64,000 nucleotides of DNA from Tetragonia tetragonoides (lineage: Eukaryota; Streptophyta; Magnoliopsida; Caryophyllales; Aizoaceae). This document shows positions 1 through 12,486 of this stretch, in pieces. The notes under the pieces were generated by a model that saw only the letters and a program-made list of their open reading frames with translations, ran no database searches and was not told the DNA's origin. Location: positions 4,134,001 through 4,198,000 of the forward strand of contig CM076150.1 of NCBI GenBank assembly GCA_038025085.1. Direction: 5' to 3'. The translations under genes and the position numbers were made by a program. Position 1 is the stretch's first letter; each line of letters starts with the position of its first letter.

Positions 1-1246
1 GTCCCGAAGTTATCCGAAATCAAAATGGACCTGAACCGGCTCTATCCGAAACCCGAGTATATCCGATTTATATGACATAATACTCCAAATGATTGAAAAA
101 CCCCTTAATAAATATACATGTAATCCTTGTTATTGAAAATTTTCACATAAATATTAGTTTTTCATATTATATTCGACGTTATATGCTCTGAAACCTGAAT
201 TAAACTTGACCTGATATGACTCGAATCCGACTTAAGCGAAATCCGAACTAACCCGACCCGAATTGACTCGTGACCCAACATTAACATAAACACGAATCTA
301 TCCGACTCGACCCAATCCGACCCAACCCGACCCGATCACTCTTTTGACCCGATAGATACCGAACCCGTTATAACCAGAAATCGAAAAGATTCGACCCACA
401 CCCAACCCGATCCGCCCGATTGTCACTTCTAGTTGTAATTGCTACTTGAGAAACGTTCTATATACCCTAATTTATACTAGAGTGTTTTATAATATATTGT
501 AAACCATAATATAAAGAAAATAAACTATGACTTTGATTTTATTTATTTAATTTGTTTATATTTTATAGTGCTCAATTTATTGGCGTTCAATTTATTGGTA
601 AGCTAGCTATGATTTATGCCCGTAGTCCCTTATTCAGTTATAATGTGTTGAAATGTTGGTGACAATGTAACATTTGAAGTTCGAAAATAAATCAAGCCGA
701 ACTGTAATGGAATCGGTACCAGGAAATTCGATATTGACTCTTATCCTTCTAAACCAATCTAAAACCATATCGAATCGAAAAACCAAAAGAAATCCGAACC
801 AAATATAATCGAATTTCGATGAACAGAATCCGAAGCCGAACCAAACTCGTGATTCATACCCATACCGAATATAATCGAAATTTGATCACCCGAACCAAGC
901 TAAACCAAACCCCAATGAAATTTAATCAATCATAAACGGGAAATGAGTTATTTAAAATTAAAAAAAATATTAATTGGCAAAATTTTATATTGTATATTAA
1001 AATATTAAAGTAAGAATGTAGCCTCGTTGAAACAAACCACGTACATTTTTTCAAACTCCATATCACCCTATGTACTTCATTTGCTTACAAATTTGTTTTA
1101 ACACTATTTTATTTTGTTTTTATACAATAGACAAAGAACGCTCAATATAAATTTTTACGTTAAGTACAAAATAAACGGTAAACGATAATTAGCCAAGCGC
1201 AACTTATGTTTCAAATAGCAAAGTAGGATCACCTTTATCTCTCCTT
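1..1246. other. Non-coding, degenerate CCGA-rich repeat and AT-rich DNA
   Basis: No gene is visible. Positions 1-430 are full of imperfect repeats of the words AACCCGA, GACCCGA and ATCCGA, the look of a degraded minisatellite or retroelement fragment. Positions 690-930 hold a second related patch with repeated CCGAA and AATCGAA words. The remainder is AT-rich and featureless. The stretch ends at the left target-site duplication of the LINE that follows. Confidence 0.5.
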
Positions 1247-1382
1247 TACTTTTACTTGCATGCTTTTTTTTAGATAAGAAAATTTTTATTAAATAATTGC
1301 TAAAAGAATACAAAAATGGAGGACAAGATAACCTCGGAGTAAAACAAAATATCTACAAGTCACACCAATGATGTTGGACAAC

Positions 1383-4300
1383 CAGTGGCGTATTCAGGAT
1401 TTGAAAACAAGGGTGACAAAATCAATTGAAAATAATTGATATATAATACATCAAACAAAGTTCAATATCAAAGCGTCATACAATCCCAAATTACAACTAA
1501 TGCGGGTAGAAAAAAAAGTTCCAAAATAACCAAATAAAAATTACATTTGTCCTCAACGAGTTTTCATATTTTGAAAATGATTGAGCACTTCATCATTGAT
1601 TACTTCACTAAAGACATCTATCTCAATGAAAGTGACCAAACAATAGTTCAATAGTTCATTGCACATACGATTCCGCAACTTATTTTTGACATATTTCATT
1701 GAAGAAAATACTCTTTCCACACTTGCCGTTGCCACCGGGAGAATCAACACTAGTGTTAGAAGCAAATACACTTGATCATACACCACATGCTTCTTAGTTT
1801 CAACTAGCTTCATGGAAAGCTCGTTAAGGTTTTTCACCTCATCAAATTTTTCATCCTTCTTTATATCCGCAATGTAAATCTCAAGTTGAAATCCAAGTTT
1901 CATCAAAGCAACACTTGAAAAATCAGGCTAAAACTTGACAAGTCTAAGCAATTTTTTCTTATCAAAAGAAGAAAAAGATTCAAGAAGACTTAAACAAGCC
2001 ATACAAACAAGCAATTCCATGCTTACCTCATCAAATCGATCATTAAGCTATTGAAGTTGTTGATCAATTACTCTATTGAACACATCAATATGACAATGAT
2101 GATCATTTGAGATGTCGCTAAAAAACCGCTTCGACCTTTCCCGAGCAACAAATGGAGCAATCATATTCGGAATCTCAACACCAGGTACATGTTTACCACA
2201 AAATGCATCTACATCAACTATAAAATCTTTCCCTCCATCCTCACTTAGTCTTAGTTTTAGCAATCTCTTCTTAGTAATACGAATTAACATCATGGCATTA
2301 ACAATATCTTGATCCTTCCTTTGCAAAGCAACACTTAAGTCATTTGTATACCTAAATATAGTCAACATCAAGTGTGCCATGAAAATGAATTCATAAGATT
2401 CTAATAAAAACACAATTGACTGAGCTTTTACTTGATCTTCTGAATTTGAACCACTATTTTCCACTTGTTCCAACACTTTAAGAATGATCAGATATAAATC
2501 AATCACATTTGCAAGTGTGTGAAAATGAGTTCCCCAACAGGTATCACATGGCCTTTTCAAACCAAGTTCTTGGTTCTTACCCTTTCCAGTTTCAACTTCA
2601 TCCAATTCTAATTGCTCCAAAAGTAGCTGAGCTTGTTTTACTCTAAGCATATCTCTTCTTTTACAAGAAATTCCAATCACATTCAACAAAATGGCAAGTA
2701 TGTCAAACAACGAACCAAAATCATTGTTTTTTTTAGCAACGACAACAAGTGTCAAATGAAGTTGGTGAGCGAAACAATGAATGTAGTATGCAGAAGGAGT
2801 ATCTTTCATGAACAAAGTCTTAAGACCATTAATTTCACCTTTCATGTTGCTAGCCCCGTCATAACCTTGCCCACGGATTCTAAAAGGACTCAATGAATGC
2901 TCCATAAATAATGAATCTATTCCACTTTTAATTGACAAAGAGGTGGTATCACTAACATGCACAATACCAAGAAATCGTTACATTGTTTTCCCCTGTTTAT
3001 CAACAAAGCGCAAACAAAGTGCTAATTATTCCTTGTGAGATACATCACTAGACTCATCCGCCAAAATGTCAAATAAACCAACAACTTCTTCTACAATGCG
3101 CTTAGTCGTTTCCTTGGTACAAGAATTTATTAATTCCTTTTGAATTGATGGAGCAATCATTTGATTATTTTTAGGAGCATTTTTCAACACAACATTTGCA
3201 ACATCTTCATTATTCTCGGCAAACCACATCAAAAGTTCAAGAAAGTTTCCTCAATTACTTGAATCTTCACTTTCTTTATGGCCACGAGATGCCAACCCTT
3301 GGCGTAAGAGCCATCTCAAACATTTAAGTGAAGCAAGCAAGCGAGTTTTATACACACATTTGACCTCAACGAATTGCTTATTAAGAGAGGTTATGATGGA
3401 TGCTTTAGAGTTCTTTACTGCCATATATTTCTCCATAACTAGATTATGAGCACTCATAACCAACCTAACATGAGTATCAAATTTTTTAGGTTTGTTCCAA
3501 AGCCTAAATCCATCTTTAACAAACGCATTTCCAGCCGCCATGAGTTGTAGTTTGGTTATTAAATAAGTAGCAAACAAAACAATAAGCAACATCATTTTGA
3601 ATAGTACTCAAGCCAATCATATTGACCAAACCAAGATTCATTAAATCGACGCAAACCCCCAATTTGTCTTTGCGGATAATCATGACCCAACGGTCTACAA
3701 GGATCTCTAGCTATATATGCTCTCCTCACCATATCTCTATCTTTTGAAGGATAGTCCATAATACTTTTTCTCAATGCAGGATCATGTGGAAGATTATCAA
3801 CATCATATTCATTATTCTCTTCACTATTATTAACTTCAAATCCAGTTTGAGTTTCAGTTTGAGTTGAAGGTTGATTTACCGAAGGCGAAGGGGAAGAAGA
3901 AGTCTTTTGAGACTTCACTTTGTTCCAAAAGCTTTCTAATCTGCCATCACCCAACTTCTTTTTTGATTGGTCACCCATCATCTACAAACTAAATTAACAT
4001 AAAAACTAATTAGGATTTCAAAATTTTACTCACAAGTCAGAACAACCACTAAATATACATTCAATTCACAAAATCACAATAACAATGAACAATGCCCATT
4101 TCAAGCTTTCCTAAAAAACAAAAAATCAACAACCACTACTCATTAATATCCAGTAAAGATAAAGTTTCCTTTGTAAATTGTAATTCATGAACACACAATT
4201 CGTAATTTAACTCAAATCAATTTATATGAACTAAATTTCAAACCCTAATTTTTACTTATCAAAGCAGTAATAAAGAAAAACAAATTAATCAAAAAAATAA

Positions 4301-4772
4301 TTTCTAAATCTAAACACAAAAATCATGGATTATACTAAAAATGGAGGAAAGGACTGAGACAAAGAATTAAGATAAGTACCTCAAATAAAGAAATTGGTAC
4401 AAAATTCGTTTTCCAAAAGCCTCAATTACTGTAGATCTACCGTATAGCGTTTGCCTTTTACGCCTCTTCGCCGACTCCGGTACCGGAATTCAGAAAGCGG
4501 AGAGGAGATTGGAAGCCATGGAAGGTGACTAGGTGAGGGTCGTGACTAGCTGTGAGAGGAGATGATTTTATTTTTTTTTTGAATGGGATGAGCGCAGGTC
4601 GCAAGAAACAGAGAGGAGAAGAGGGAGAGTGGGAGACTGAAAGAGGGAGAGAGGAGTTTGAATTGTACTGATTATGCACGTGACTTTTTTGTTTTCTAAA
4701 AGTTACAATTTTTTCCCCTCCAAAACAGGGTGTACAATTGTACCCACTTGTACCCCTCTACATCCGCCCCTA
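1383..4772 (-). mobile_element. hAT-superfamily DNA transposon (decayed)
   Basis: The 8 bases TGGACAAC occur at 1375-1382 and 4773-4780, the duplication length of hAT elements. The termini are imperfect inverted repeats: CAGTGGCGTATTCAGG on the left and, read inward from the right, TAGGGGCGGATGTAGA (10 of 16 identical). Removing 3,390 bp restores a continuous LINE sequence that matches the uninterrupted LINE near 62400. A minus-strand transposase of the TTF-type zinc-finger/hATC kind lies inside but is broken by several stops, so the copy is probably non-autonomous now. Confidence 0.85.
1553..3981 (-). pseudogene. hAT transposase pseudogene (TTF-type zinc finger, DUF4371, hATC)
   Basis: Read from right to left, fragments in changing frames make one transposase. 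They are an N-terminal region with DPALRKSIMDYP and a truncated ESWFGQYDWLEY motif (3592-3981), AGNAFVKDGFRLWNKP to LLRQGLASRGHKE (3251-3595), and MMWFAENNEDV to ILADESSDVSHKE (3026-3232). A long core follows (2048-2962) with GQGYDGASNMKG and HCFAHQLHLTLV, and then the hATC dimerisation domain with ATASVERVFSSMKYVKNKLR (1553-1906). These motifs are typical of plant zinc-finger MYM-type/hAT transposases. Stops or frame changes near 3600, 3240, 2980 and 2045 break it. It probably moved the surrounding 3.4-kb element in the past and now looks inactive. No intron explains the breaks convincingly. Confidence 0.85.
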
Positions 4773-5020
4773 TGGACAACCGTAAGCGGGACATCCTTAA
4801 AGGCTCCCGCGACCTTAGCTCAAAGGGAGGTCAAGTTGACTATATGATCCGAAACATCAATATTCCTCCTAGAGTTGGAGAATATTCTCGAATTCCTCTC
4901 CAACCATATGCACCATAGAGTAGCCATGCAAGCACAGCTCTATAACACCCTACCCTCCTTATCCATCCTCATTGCAGAGAACCGTATCTGTAAGAACTTA
5001 CCAACAATAGCTGGGCACAC

Positions 5021-8000
5021 TGTAACAACCCAAATTTCCAAAGCCTGAGTAAGGCGGAATCCATCCTTAGCGGAAGCACCTCAAACGTTAATTTGGGCTT
5101 GTTACCGCCGTATTTCCTCCCGGAGGAAATACAAGGCTAAACAATCATAGAATTATTAACTGACAGTGATACAAATGAGCTATTGAAAAGAAACAGTGGA
5201 TCTTTATTAACTGAATCATAATTGTCTTACAGACACGCTTACTACAACTAAAAAGAAATGACAGTTATCTATACTTGGCGTTCTCTCATCTAAGCTCTGT
5301 TTCCCGAAAGATAACACCTACAAAAATAAACTCCACAGAAAACAAACACTGCCCTCCCCATAAATGGAGAGAACAGGGGTCAAATCAGCAAAAGCTGAGT
5401 AACACCACTCCACTATGTAAAAACCAATTCCTAAGTACACCTGCCTTAGGAACGTTTAGCACATTAGAGTAAAACTCTTTTCTTAGAAAAACATTTCTGA
5501 AAACGAACACTTTTGTTTGAAAACAGAAAACCATCTTTTGACAATGAAAGTTTTTTCAACCAACAGATTTCTTATAGAACTTCTCAAATTCCTTTGAAAA
5601 GGTTTACTTTCCAAAATAGAGCTTTTGATAATCACCGCTTTACAGATAACAGATTACAGAACAGAATTCATTATTCAGCCTCTCTCATCCCTTCATCACT
5701 TCAATAATTCGTCTCTTTTATTATGGCATTGGGAAAAGCGAACAAGGTAGTATAACAACAATGGAGATGCTTTACCATGTGTATACTACATCGGGGAACG
5801 TCTTCCCTCCAAGGAACATATTTTCCCTCATAAATCGGCCATAACAGATAACGCCTAGTATGATCATACCCCTTAAGTACTCTCGGAGATAACTTTACCG
5901 TAGAGTATGTCCTTCGGAGTACCTTACCTTAGGACATTCATGGTCGATCAAACCATGACCTTAAGGATGGACACAGAATAACAGAATTCTCCTTGGATGG
6001 TTCCCTTTCGAGAACGATCCTCTGGAGTACAGAATGTTCATCACTCATGGAGGTACTTTACCATTAGCTTCTCCACCCACATGCCATTCTTTCACTTTAA
6101 GTGATTAATGTCTTTCCACAAAAGCACATAGCACATAAAGACATGTAGCACAACAATAATCTTAGTATTCCCTTTATCATCTCTTTGACAACACTTCTGA
6201 CTTCTTTGATTCAGAAAAACCATCACACTTGTAATACCACTTTCAGATATCATAACCAAAGCACTTTAAAAACATTTGGAATATAATTTCAAGCATAGGA
6301 CAGATAGCACGTAGAGTAAAAACAAGACAGAAGTTATAAAAGTAGTAGACATGGAAGTTACCTCGTGCTATCTACGACTACAGGTTACGATTACTCAAAG
6401 TACTTCTAACTTGGGCTTCACCAAGCTTTCCCTTTCACTTCCAACAGGTATCTAAGGTCACCAAGGTCACCGTAGTCGAAAATGAGTTCAATTGGACTTA
6501 GAACCCATGAGAAACTCACAAAGTAACTCAAAGAGTAATGCTGGATGAACTACAGAACTGAAGGTGAAATCTAAATGGCTTTTTGAGGGTCTATATGATC
6601 ACGTTTAAGTAAACCAACTTCTGGGCATTGAAGCTTTATGTCTTAGGATTCTAACAAAGGTTGTAGGATTTTATTATCATAATTATTCAAGGAGCTAATC
6701 ACCAAAGAGTGCAGGGGTATCAATCTTACGGGTTGATTTGCACAGTTGGGAGAAGTGGAATTTTTGAGAGGGTTACAGGTGCGATAACTGAGAACCAAAT
6801 GGCTCTGTTTCTGGGCTATTTATAGGGCTTGAAGGTGGCAAAGTTTCACACGCAACAAGAGAGGATAAGCACGACTAAAGTCGGCTAGAGAAGACGCTAG
6901 AACACGCCAGCTAAGTCGGTGAGCAATGTCGGTTGCATAAGGATGCGTTCTTAGCTGTATTAGGCGGAATTAAACACCTATGGTGAGCTACTTTGATAGC
7001 CTAAAGGTAGGGTGTCTCATAAGGATCAATTACAGCTATAGTTTGGGGTTATAGGGAAAAGAAAATGGCTCTCCAATCATAGACAATACATGAGCTGTTG
7101 TTTCTGGAACATGTTTGTTTGTGGTCTTGTTTAATGATGTTTCTCTTTGCTATTGGAGCATCACTTGGGTGCTATTCTCATACACTAAGCAAGGTCACAT
7201 GACATGGTAAAAGTATTGGACTCTATCTTAAAGGATAAGGGCGATCAAACTTATCTACAACAGAGGTCTAATGCACAACTACTACATCAGCTTATAGGTG
7301 GCTTATGTTGGGTAAGCAGCTTGCTTGGCAAAGGGGTCTCATTCTTATCCCTTTTTGGATAAGATCAAACTTTCATGATGAGGATAAGATCAAATAATGT
7401 TGTGTTTATCCATTGCTTAGCCCATAAGGCACCATTGAGGTAGCAAAGTTCAAATTGTCTTCGTACTCTTAATGCTATTCCATTGTGCTTGATTTGTATG
7501 GCTCTTCTAAGGTGATATCCTTTGGTGTTGGGGCACGGATTGGGCTTACTACAACATTAGAAACATGGCTCTATCGGTTGGCAATAATGGTTTGGAGAGA
7601 TAGTGGCTTAACGACGAAGAAACGGGTCTCGAATTGAACATGATATAATAACCAAGTATGTGCTTCAACTCACAATAGGTTCTAACTTTCTAAAAGACTT
7701 CTAATGGTCTTCTAAGAGGTTTCTTAGAATCTTAATCCAATACCGTATGGGATAATCACATGACAACTGAATGTCAGTATGGTTCCAAGTATATGATGTT
7801 CCGTAATCACAAACAAAGATATAAACTATGAACAACTAGGCTCGTTATATAAACAATGGTTCACATATTTCTCTCCTCTGATTTCCATAGAGTTTCTTTT
7901 GGTTTCTCTCAGATCTCCACATAGGCTCGAGAAAAGTTTCTCTGACGTAAGAAAGAAACATCTATTGTCTAAACCGGGACAAAGGCTAACAGGTTTAAAA

Positions 8001-8092
8001 TTTTAAATCTATTTGGTCAAAGACAACCTCGATTTTTGATAACTCACAAGTTTAATCTCTAATCAATGGTCGTAATTTTGGTGGCTGTTACA
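5021..8092 (-). mobile_element. Solo-LTR-like element, 3.07 kb, nested in the LINE
   Basis: The element begins TGTAACAACC and ends GGCTGTTACA, so it has the TG...CA ends of an LTR, and it is flanked by the 5-bp duplication CACAC (5016-5020 and 8093-8097). The uninterrupted LINE at 62640 reads AGCTGGACACACAAAAGG across the same point, confirming a clean insertion. No long open frame is present and I see no pair of long direct repeats at its ends, which favours a single long LTR left by recombination over a complete element. A TATA-like CCCTATAAATAGCCC on the minus strand near 6817-6830 suggests that strand is sense. A large non-autonomous element is the alternative. Confidence 0.65.
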
Positions 8093-8124
8093 CACACAAA
8101 CAATTCACCACCCAACAACCTACC

Positions 8125-8598
8125 TTATAAGAACGTGGCAAACCCGCGCGTCACAAACAAGTGCAAACAATCTTTCTCATCGCGGCGACACATAACACAC
8201 ATTCGTGGCCGAAGGGACCAGCCAGGCCTCCGCCGCTGTAGCATATCATGTGTATTCAACTTACCAAGCAACATAGTCCATACAAACGCACGCACCTTAA
8301 GAGGAACATTACACTTCCAAATAAATGTGGACAAAGGGAAATATGAGAATTGAGAGAGAAGGCTAAGTTGAAGAAAGAAGGACTTGCAAGAGAAGATCCC
8401 ACAGGAGTCCCCAATCCAACCCCGAAAGTTGTCTCTAGGAACGAGCAGAGTAGTGTTGAGTACACTCAAGAGGGAGACAAGCTCCTCCATCTCTCTATCA
8501 TGCGGTGGTTGCCGTAAATGTAAGTCACATGAGCCACCAGTGTTAGAGAAAAAAGCAGACACTGACGCCCCATAAATAATAGACAACCGGTAGGCCAT
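8125..8598 (-). pseudogene. LINE reverse transcriptase C-terminal fragment (zf-RVT region)
   Basis: A 157-residue frame contains FIWKCNVPLKVRAFVWTML, then LGKLNTHDMLQRRRPGW, CVMCRR and CLHLFVTRGFA. This is the zinc-binding reverse-transcriptase tail found after the polymerase domain of plant LINEs. The cysteine expected in the final LFVxCxFA motif is arginine here. The frame is cut by the LTR insertion at 8092 and continues on the far side in 4781-5020. There is no polymerase or endonuclease domain, so it is a dead fragment. Confidence 0.8.
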
Positions 8599-8704
8599 AG
8601 GGTATATGTGGAAGAGAACGTGAAGTCACCCTTCCACACATCTTCCCAAAATCGAACCCGACAATCGTTCCCCACATTATATTGACCGTACTTTTACTTG
8701 CATG

Positions 8705-9059
8705 TTTTATTTAGGCCATTCCCCTAATTAGAAATTAGGATTATGCAATAGACCAAACTATACCATGTAAGTCCAATAAAAACAAAAAAAAAAAACTAAA
8801 CCATGTAAGTTTTTTTGTACCCATATTTTAATTCGATACTGATTAAATCCGTAACCGTAGCCGAAGCATCTTGAAAGAAATCAAATCGAATTCGAAGTAA
8901 TGCTGAACTGAATTCGAACTGGCCCCATATAAGAATTTGAGTTATTTTACCAATCTTTACTTTGAAGAAATAACAAAAAAAAAAAAAAAAAAAAATTCTA
9001 TCAATCGTTCATTCGTCCCCAGTTCGGCTCGAATCTTGTGGCCGACCTGCAAATGTCCT
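8705..9059. other. AT-rich spacer between transposon block and TFCB
   Basis: No gene is visible. It contains A-runs near 8785 and 8970-8993 and degenerate AATTCGAA-type words at 8830-8930 that resemble the repeat at 690-930. It probably holds the TFCB promoter at its right end. Confidence 0.4.
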
Positions 9060-9187
9060 CAGTAGCCACCTCGAGTTTCTCTCTTCTTTAAAAAAAAGAA
9101 GTCTCCAGTGATCTCGTCAATTTTCAAGTACCATTCACCACTCTCATCATCGACATCAACATCAACATCACCATTAAAGATTTCAAG
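9060..9187 (+). other. Candidate 5' leader exon of TFCB
   Basis: The first TFCB coding exon is preceded by a good acceptor (TTTGTTGACAG just before 12421) and a non-coding stretch up to the ATG at 12487, so an upstream leader exon is expected. The CT-rich stretch here ends at a consensus-like donor TTTCAA|GTAAGC at 9187/9188, giving a 3.2-kb leader intron. This is inference from splice signals; transcript reads across 9187-12421 would settle it. Confidence 0.35.
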
Positions 9188-9825
9188 TAAGCTTTCTCTC
9201 TCCTCCTCCTTTCTTCACTACTCTTGTTCTTATTATCTGTTGGCACAACCCAGAAATGGGTCTTCTTTACCCATGTCACCAACAACCAAGATGCCCCCTT
9301 TCAGCCCCAATTGCCCTTTTCCCTGATTTGCCTGTACTGATACTCTAAAATTGGTGGAATATATGTTCATGGTATGTTGTTAATTGGGTTCTAATGCAAT
9401 TAAAAGAATTAAACAGAAACATGCTATCAAATAAGACAGATTTTTTAAGCTTCAATTTTGGAAATAAGTTAGGAATTGAAGTATTTACATACTTGTCTAT
9501 GTTTGTAATTTGTCAGAAGCTTCAGAACTTCATAAACAGCATATTATTGATAGTAACTTCCGAATTTTGTTTAGATATATCATTAGGTCTTGGCACGGAG
9601 GACACACAGGTATAGGATTAGGAGTTAGTGAATTTTGTTCCTCTATAACATTTTGTTTTAGGTTAACACTATGTCTACTCAACAGTCAAAACCCTATTCC
9701 TGTGTGGAAATTTGCGTGGGGCTGTTGATTTGGTAAAATTAGGTGTGTACTTGTGATGTCTAAGTTACTAAAAGATGACTAATTTGAAGATTCTAGCTAT
9801 ATTGCTGATACTCTGTAGTAATAGG

Positions 9826-10013
9826 CAAGGTTGCACGGAAATGGAGAAGCGGAAACAGAAAATGCAGAAACAATAAATGCGGACACAGGAAACATGAAAC
9901 ACAATGTTTAGTGTCAATTATCCCTTAAATCTGATAGGACACGGCTGTCGTGTCCAAGTTTCTGAAACATGTCCAACATGGACACACAACCTTCTTGGAA
10001 GTGTCCGTGCAAC
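9826..10013. mobile_element. Putative MITE in the TFCB leader intron
   Basis: The stretch starts CAAGGTTGCACGGA and ends TCCGTGCAAC, so GTTGCACGGA is a 10-bp terminal inverted repeat. ATAGG occurs immediately outside both ends (9821-9825 and 10014-10018), a possible target duplication. It is 188 bp with no coding capacity and GGACA/TGTCC words inside. The superfamily is not assigned. Confidence 0.5.
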
Positions 10014-10712
10014 ATAGGTAATGGGTGTAATATGGGAAATTGATTTGTAGATCGTGAAACATTGCTGCTTGCTTTAAGTTTATTGATAACATGGTATAAT
10101 ACTATAATAGTCTAGTAAACTTGGTAATATAACCAAAAGTAAGTTATGACTTGGATTCGTGTTACCAACTAAAGTTCTGTTGTGCCATAATTTGTATCTA
10201 TCATGTATAAAATCTTTGATAATTGACGTCTTGGTTAGTGGCTAAGACATGAAAAGGTTAAAAGTAATGTGTGTATGTGCTTATTTGGATGTATATATGT
10301 GAATGGGTAGGAGCTACAGCGTAGTAGAAAATGATATATAAGTGGTAAAAGTTGTGTTACTTGGTGAGTTATATGTGGGTAGTATGAGTATATGGAAGCT
10401 GTGAGGAGGAACTATGAATGCTAAAAGTTAGAGCTTACAGGAAAGAAGTTACTAGTAAGCATAACCATCTTGGCTGAGTACAGTATAGCTGTATCTAAAG
10501 AAGGACAATTGAAACATACCATATGATGCTTATCACTGAAAGTTTTATTTTTCAGTAGATATCTGGAGTACTATATTAGAGATGACAAACATGATTGTTA
10601 TGTGTTTAAAAAGTAATTTCTGAATTTGGTGAAAATAGGTTACATTTATGGAAGTTGTAATTTTCAGTAGGAAAGCAATGCCTTATTTGTTATCATGTTA
10701 TTCTCTGACCCT

Positions 10713-10994
10713 CTACCCCCCTTGTCTTAATTTAGAAACTCTTCTTGTTTTTGCCACTAAGGGAGGAGAATAGATACGTGCTCCTAGCCGCTCCTTAAAA
10801 ATGTCCCATTTAAGGTCCTTTTCAGCAAGAGAACTGGTTTTAACGCCAGTCCACCAGTTATCTGCCTCTTCGATTGAATATACCAATTTTAATCTTGAGA
10901 TCTTCTGGACAGAGGGTCGCTTCAAAAAAATTCTCAATATCTTGAATCCACTTTTATAGGATGGCTGGGGTAATAGATTTTGAGGAATCATCAC
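10713..10994 (-). pseudogene. Retrotransposon gag-like fragment
   Basis: The minus-strand frame contains KLVYSIEEADNWWTGVKT, then WDIFKERLGARIY and RRVSKLRQGG. The order 'ADNWW...W..FKERL...' is the signature of the plant Ty3/gypsy gag domain. No adjoining protease or polymerase is seen. A related run at about 11555-11630 repeats the downstream words, so a second relic may lie there. It sits in the TFCB leader intron. Confidence 0.5.
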
Positions 10995-12486
10995 TCATCA
11001 GCCTTCTGTTATATTTGCTGTGTAAGAGATTGTCCTATAACTGATGCTAAGTCATCCATCGTATTCATTCTTGCTAACAAGGTGTTGACTGTTCTCTCCT
11101 GAGGTGTGCTGTTGATTGTCATCTCCCACCATTCTATTTATTGGAAAAATGATGGTAGAGCACCATCTCTACACCATGTCTAGTTTAAAGATTGGGTCTT
11201 GTTTAGTCTCATAATCAGGCTATAATGAGTACATGTAGTTCCAGCTAGTATCTGCTTTATTTGATGTCACAGTCCTACTTACCAGTTACCATTAGCACAT
11301 CACATGTAATAAACAATTTCACACAAAATTGACACAATGCATGCAGAAAACTTCATGGTCATTTCCTTGTTGATACGCATCGTTCATAGTCTTCTTGATG
11401 TGTCTTAGAGAGAATGCCGCCTAATGATTTCTGAATCTTGAAAGACAACGCGTCTTCATACTTATGGGCCTTGTCCTCCTTGGTGGGCACAATGTTTGGG
11501 GCGAACCTAGACAACTACACAAGTTCATAAATGTTTGGGATATTCTTTGTATACTCATACCCCACTGTCTTAACTTCAAAAACTCCTCTTGCAATTGCCA
11601 TTATAGTGCCGGAGGGTAAATTCACACCAAGAGATGGTTGGTCTTGTGTATGCTGATAAAAAAAGTACTTCAGAATATTATGGAAGATTTGACCTAATGC
11701 TAGAGGTTGAAAGCTAATTACTTAAAGAGGGAGACAGGGTTGGTCGACACTCGACAAGTACCTTGATGTTGATGGATTATCAATTGATAAGAGGCTGTGA
11801 GACACTATGGGTTATTTCATCTTGTTGTATAGGGTATTTTTGTTGATGTCATGACTGTAAGGTTAGATACAATGTTCTGTTTGCAATTATCAGATTTCAG
11901 CTCTGTAGTTGTGGATATACCTCAAATTTGTGCACAATGTTGTGCTTGTAAATGGAATTAGGGAAGGCTCTAAGGGCCTCGAGAATCGTTGTAGTTTGGT
12001 TTGGCAATTAGTTGCCTATTATTAATCAAATTCATTTTTCCATTAAAAAAAATGGGGGGAGACTGGGTAACTATACAACCTATACATCCGTAATGTTCTA
12101 TATATTTTCCTTCCATCCATTAACCCTTCAATTGGGGAAGTAAAGAGGAGGAATGTTATACCTATATATCGCTCCACAAACTTCTAAACTTAGACAAAGT
12201 GCTACCACTCCAGCACTCCCCCTACTTACTTTCTATCCGAACAAACTGTTGGATCCCAATCTTCCCATCTAAATTAAATAACATATGCGTATTCTTTTTT
12301 GTTCTTCTACATACTACTTCAAACAGATTATCCTGTTCAACATTGTTTAGCTATCAAGCATAATTACCTTATTGGTCAATCCCTTGCAAATTTCGAAAGA
12401 TAATGTTTCTTTGTTGACAGTTCGATATAAGGCTTTGGGTTGTCGACTTGTCGGAGAAGAAAACGTTTCAGAAGAATCTGGAGGTG

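Larger units (their letters stand above)
1263..8688 (-). mobile_element. 5'-truncated LINE, interrupted by a hAT element and a solo LTR
   Basis: The same 16 bases, TACTTTTACTTGCATG, stand at 1247-1262 and 8689-8704 and form a target-site duplication. On the minus strand the element ends in a poly(A) tail, seen as the T-run from 1264. Without its two nested insertions it is about 950 bp: 1263-1382, 4781-5020 and 8098-8688. These pieces line up in order with the uninterrupted LINE at 62277-63169, which fixes both insertion points. Coding similarity is to the C-terminal part of LINE reverse transcriptases. It is a dead 5'-truncated copy and the oldest layer of this block. Confidence 0.85.

Noticed and set aside
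5275..5707. Short forward frames inside the LTR-like element
   Set aside because: They do not resemble gag, pol or any other retroelement protein and are short for a 3-kb element.
9108..9326. Ser/Thr-rich short frame before TFCB
   Set aside because: It overlaps the likely TFCB leader and its donor site, shows no homology, and reflects CT/CAT-rich leader sequence.
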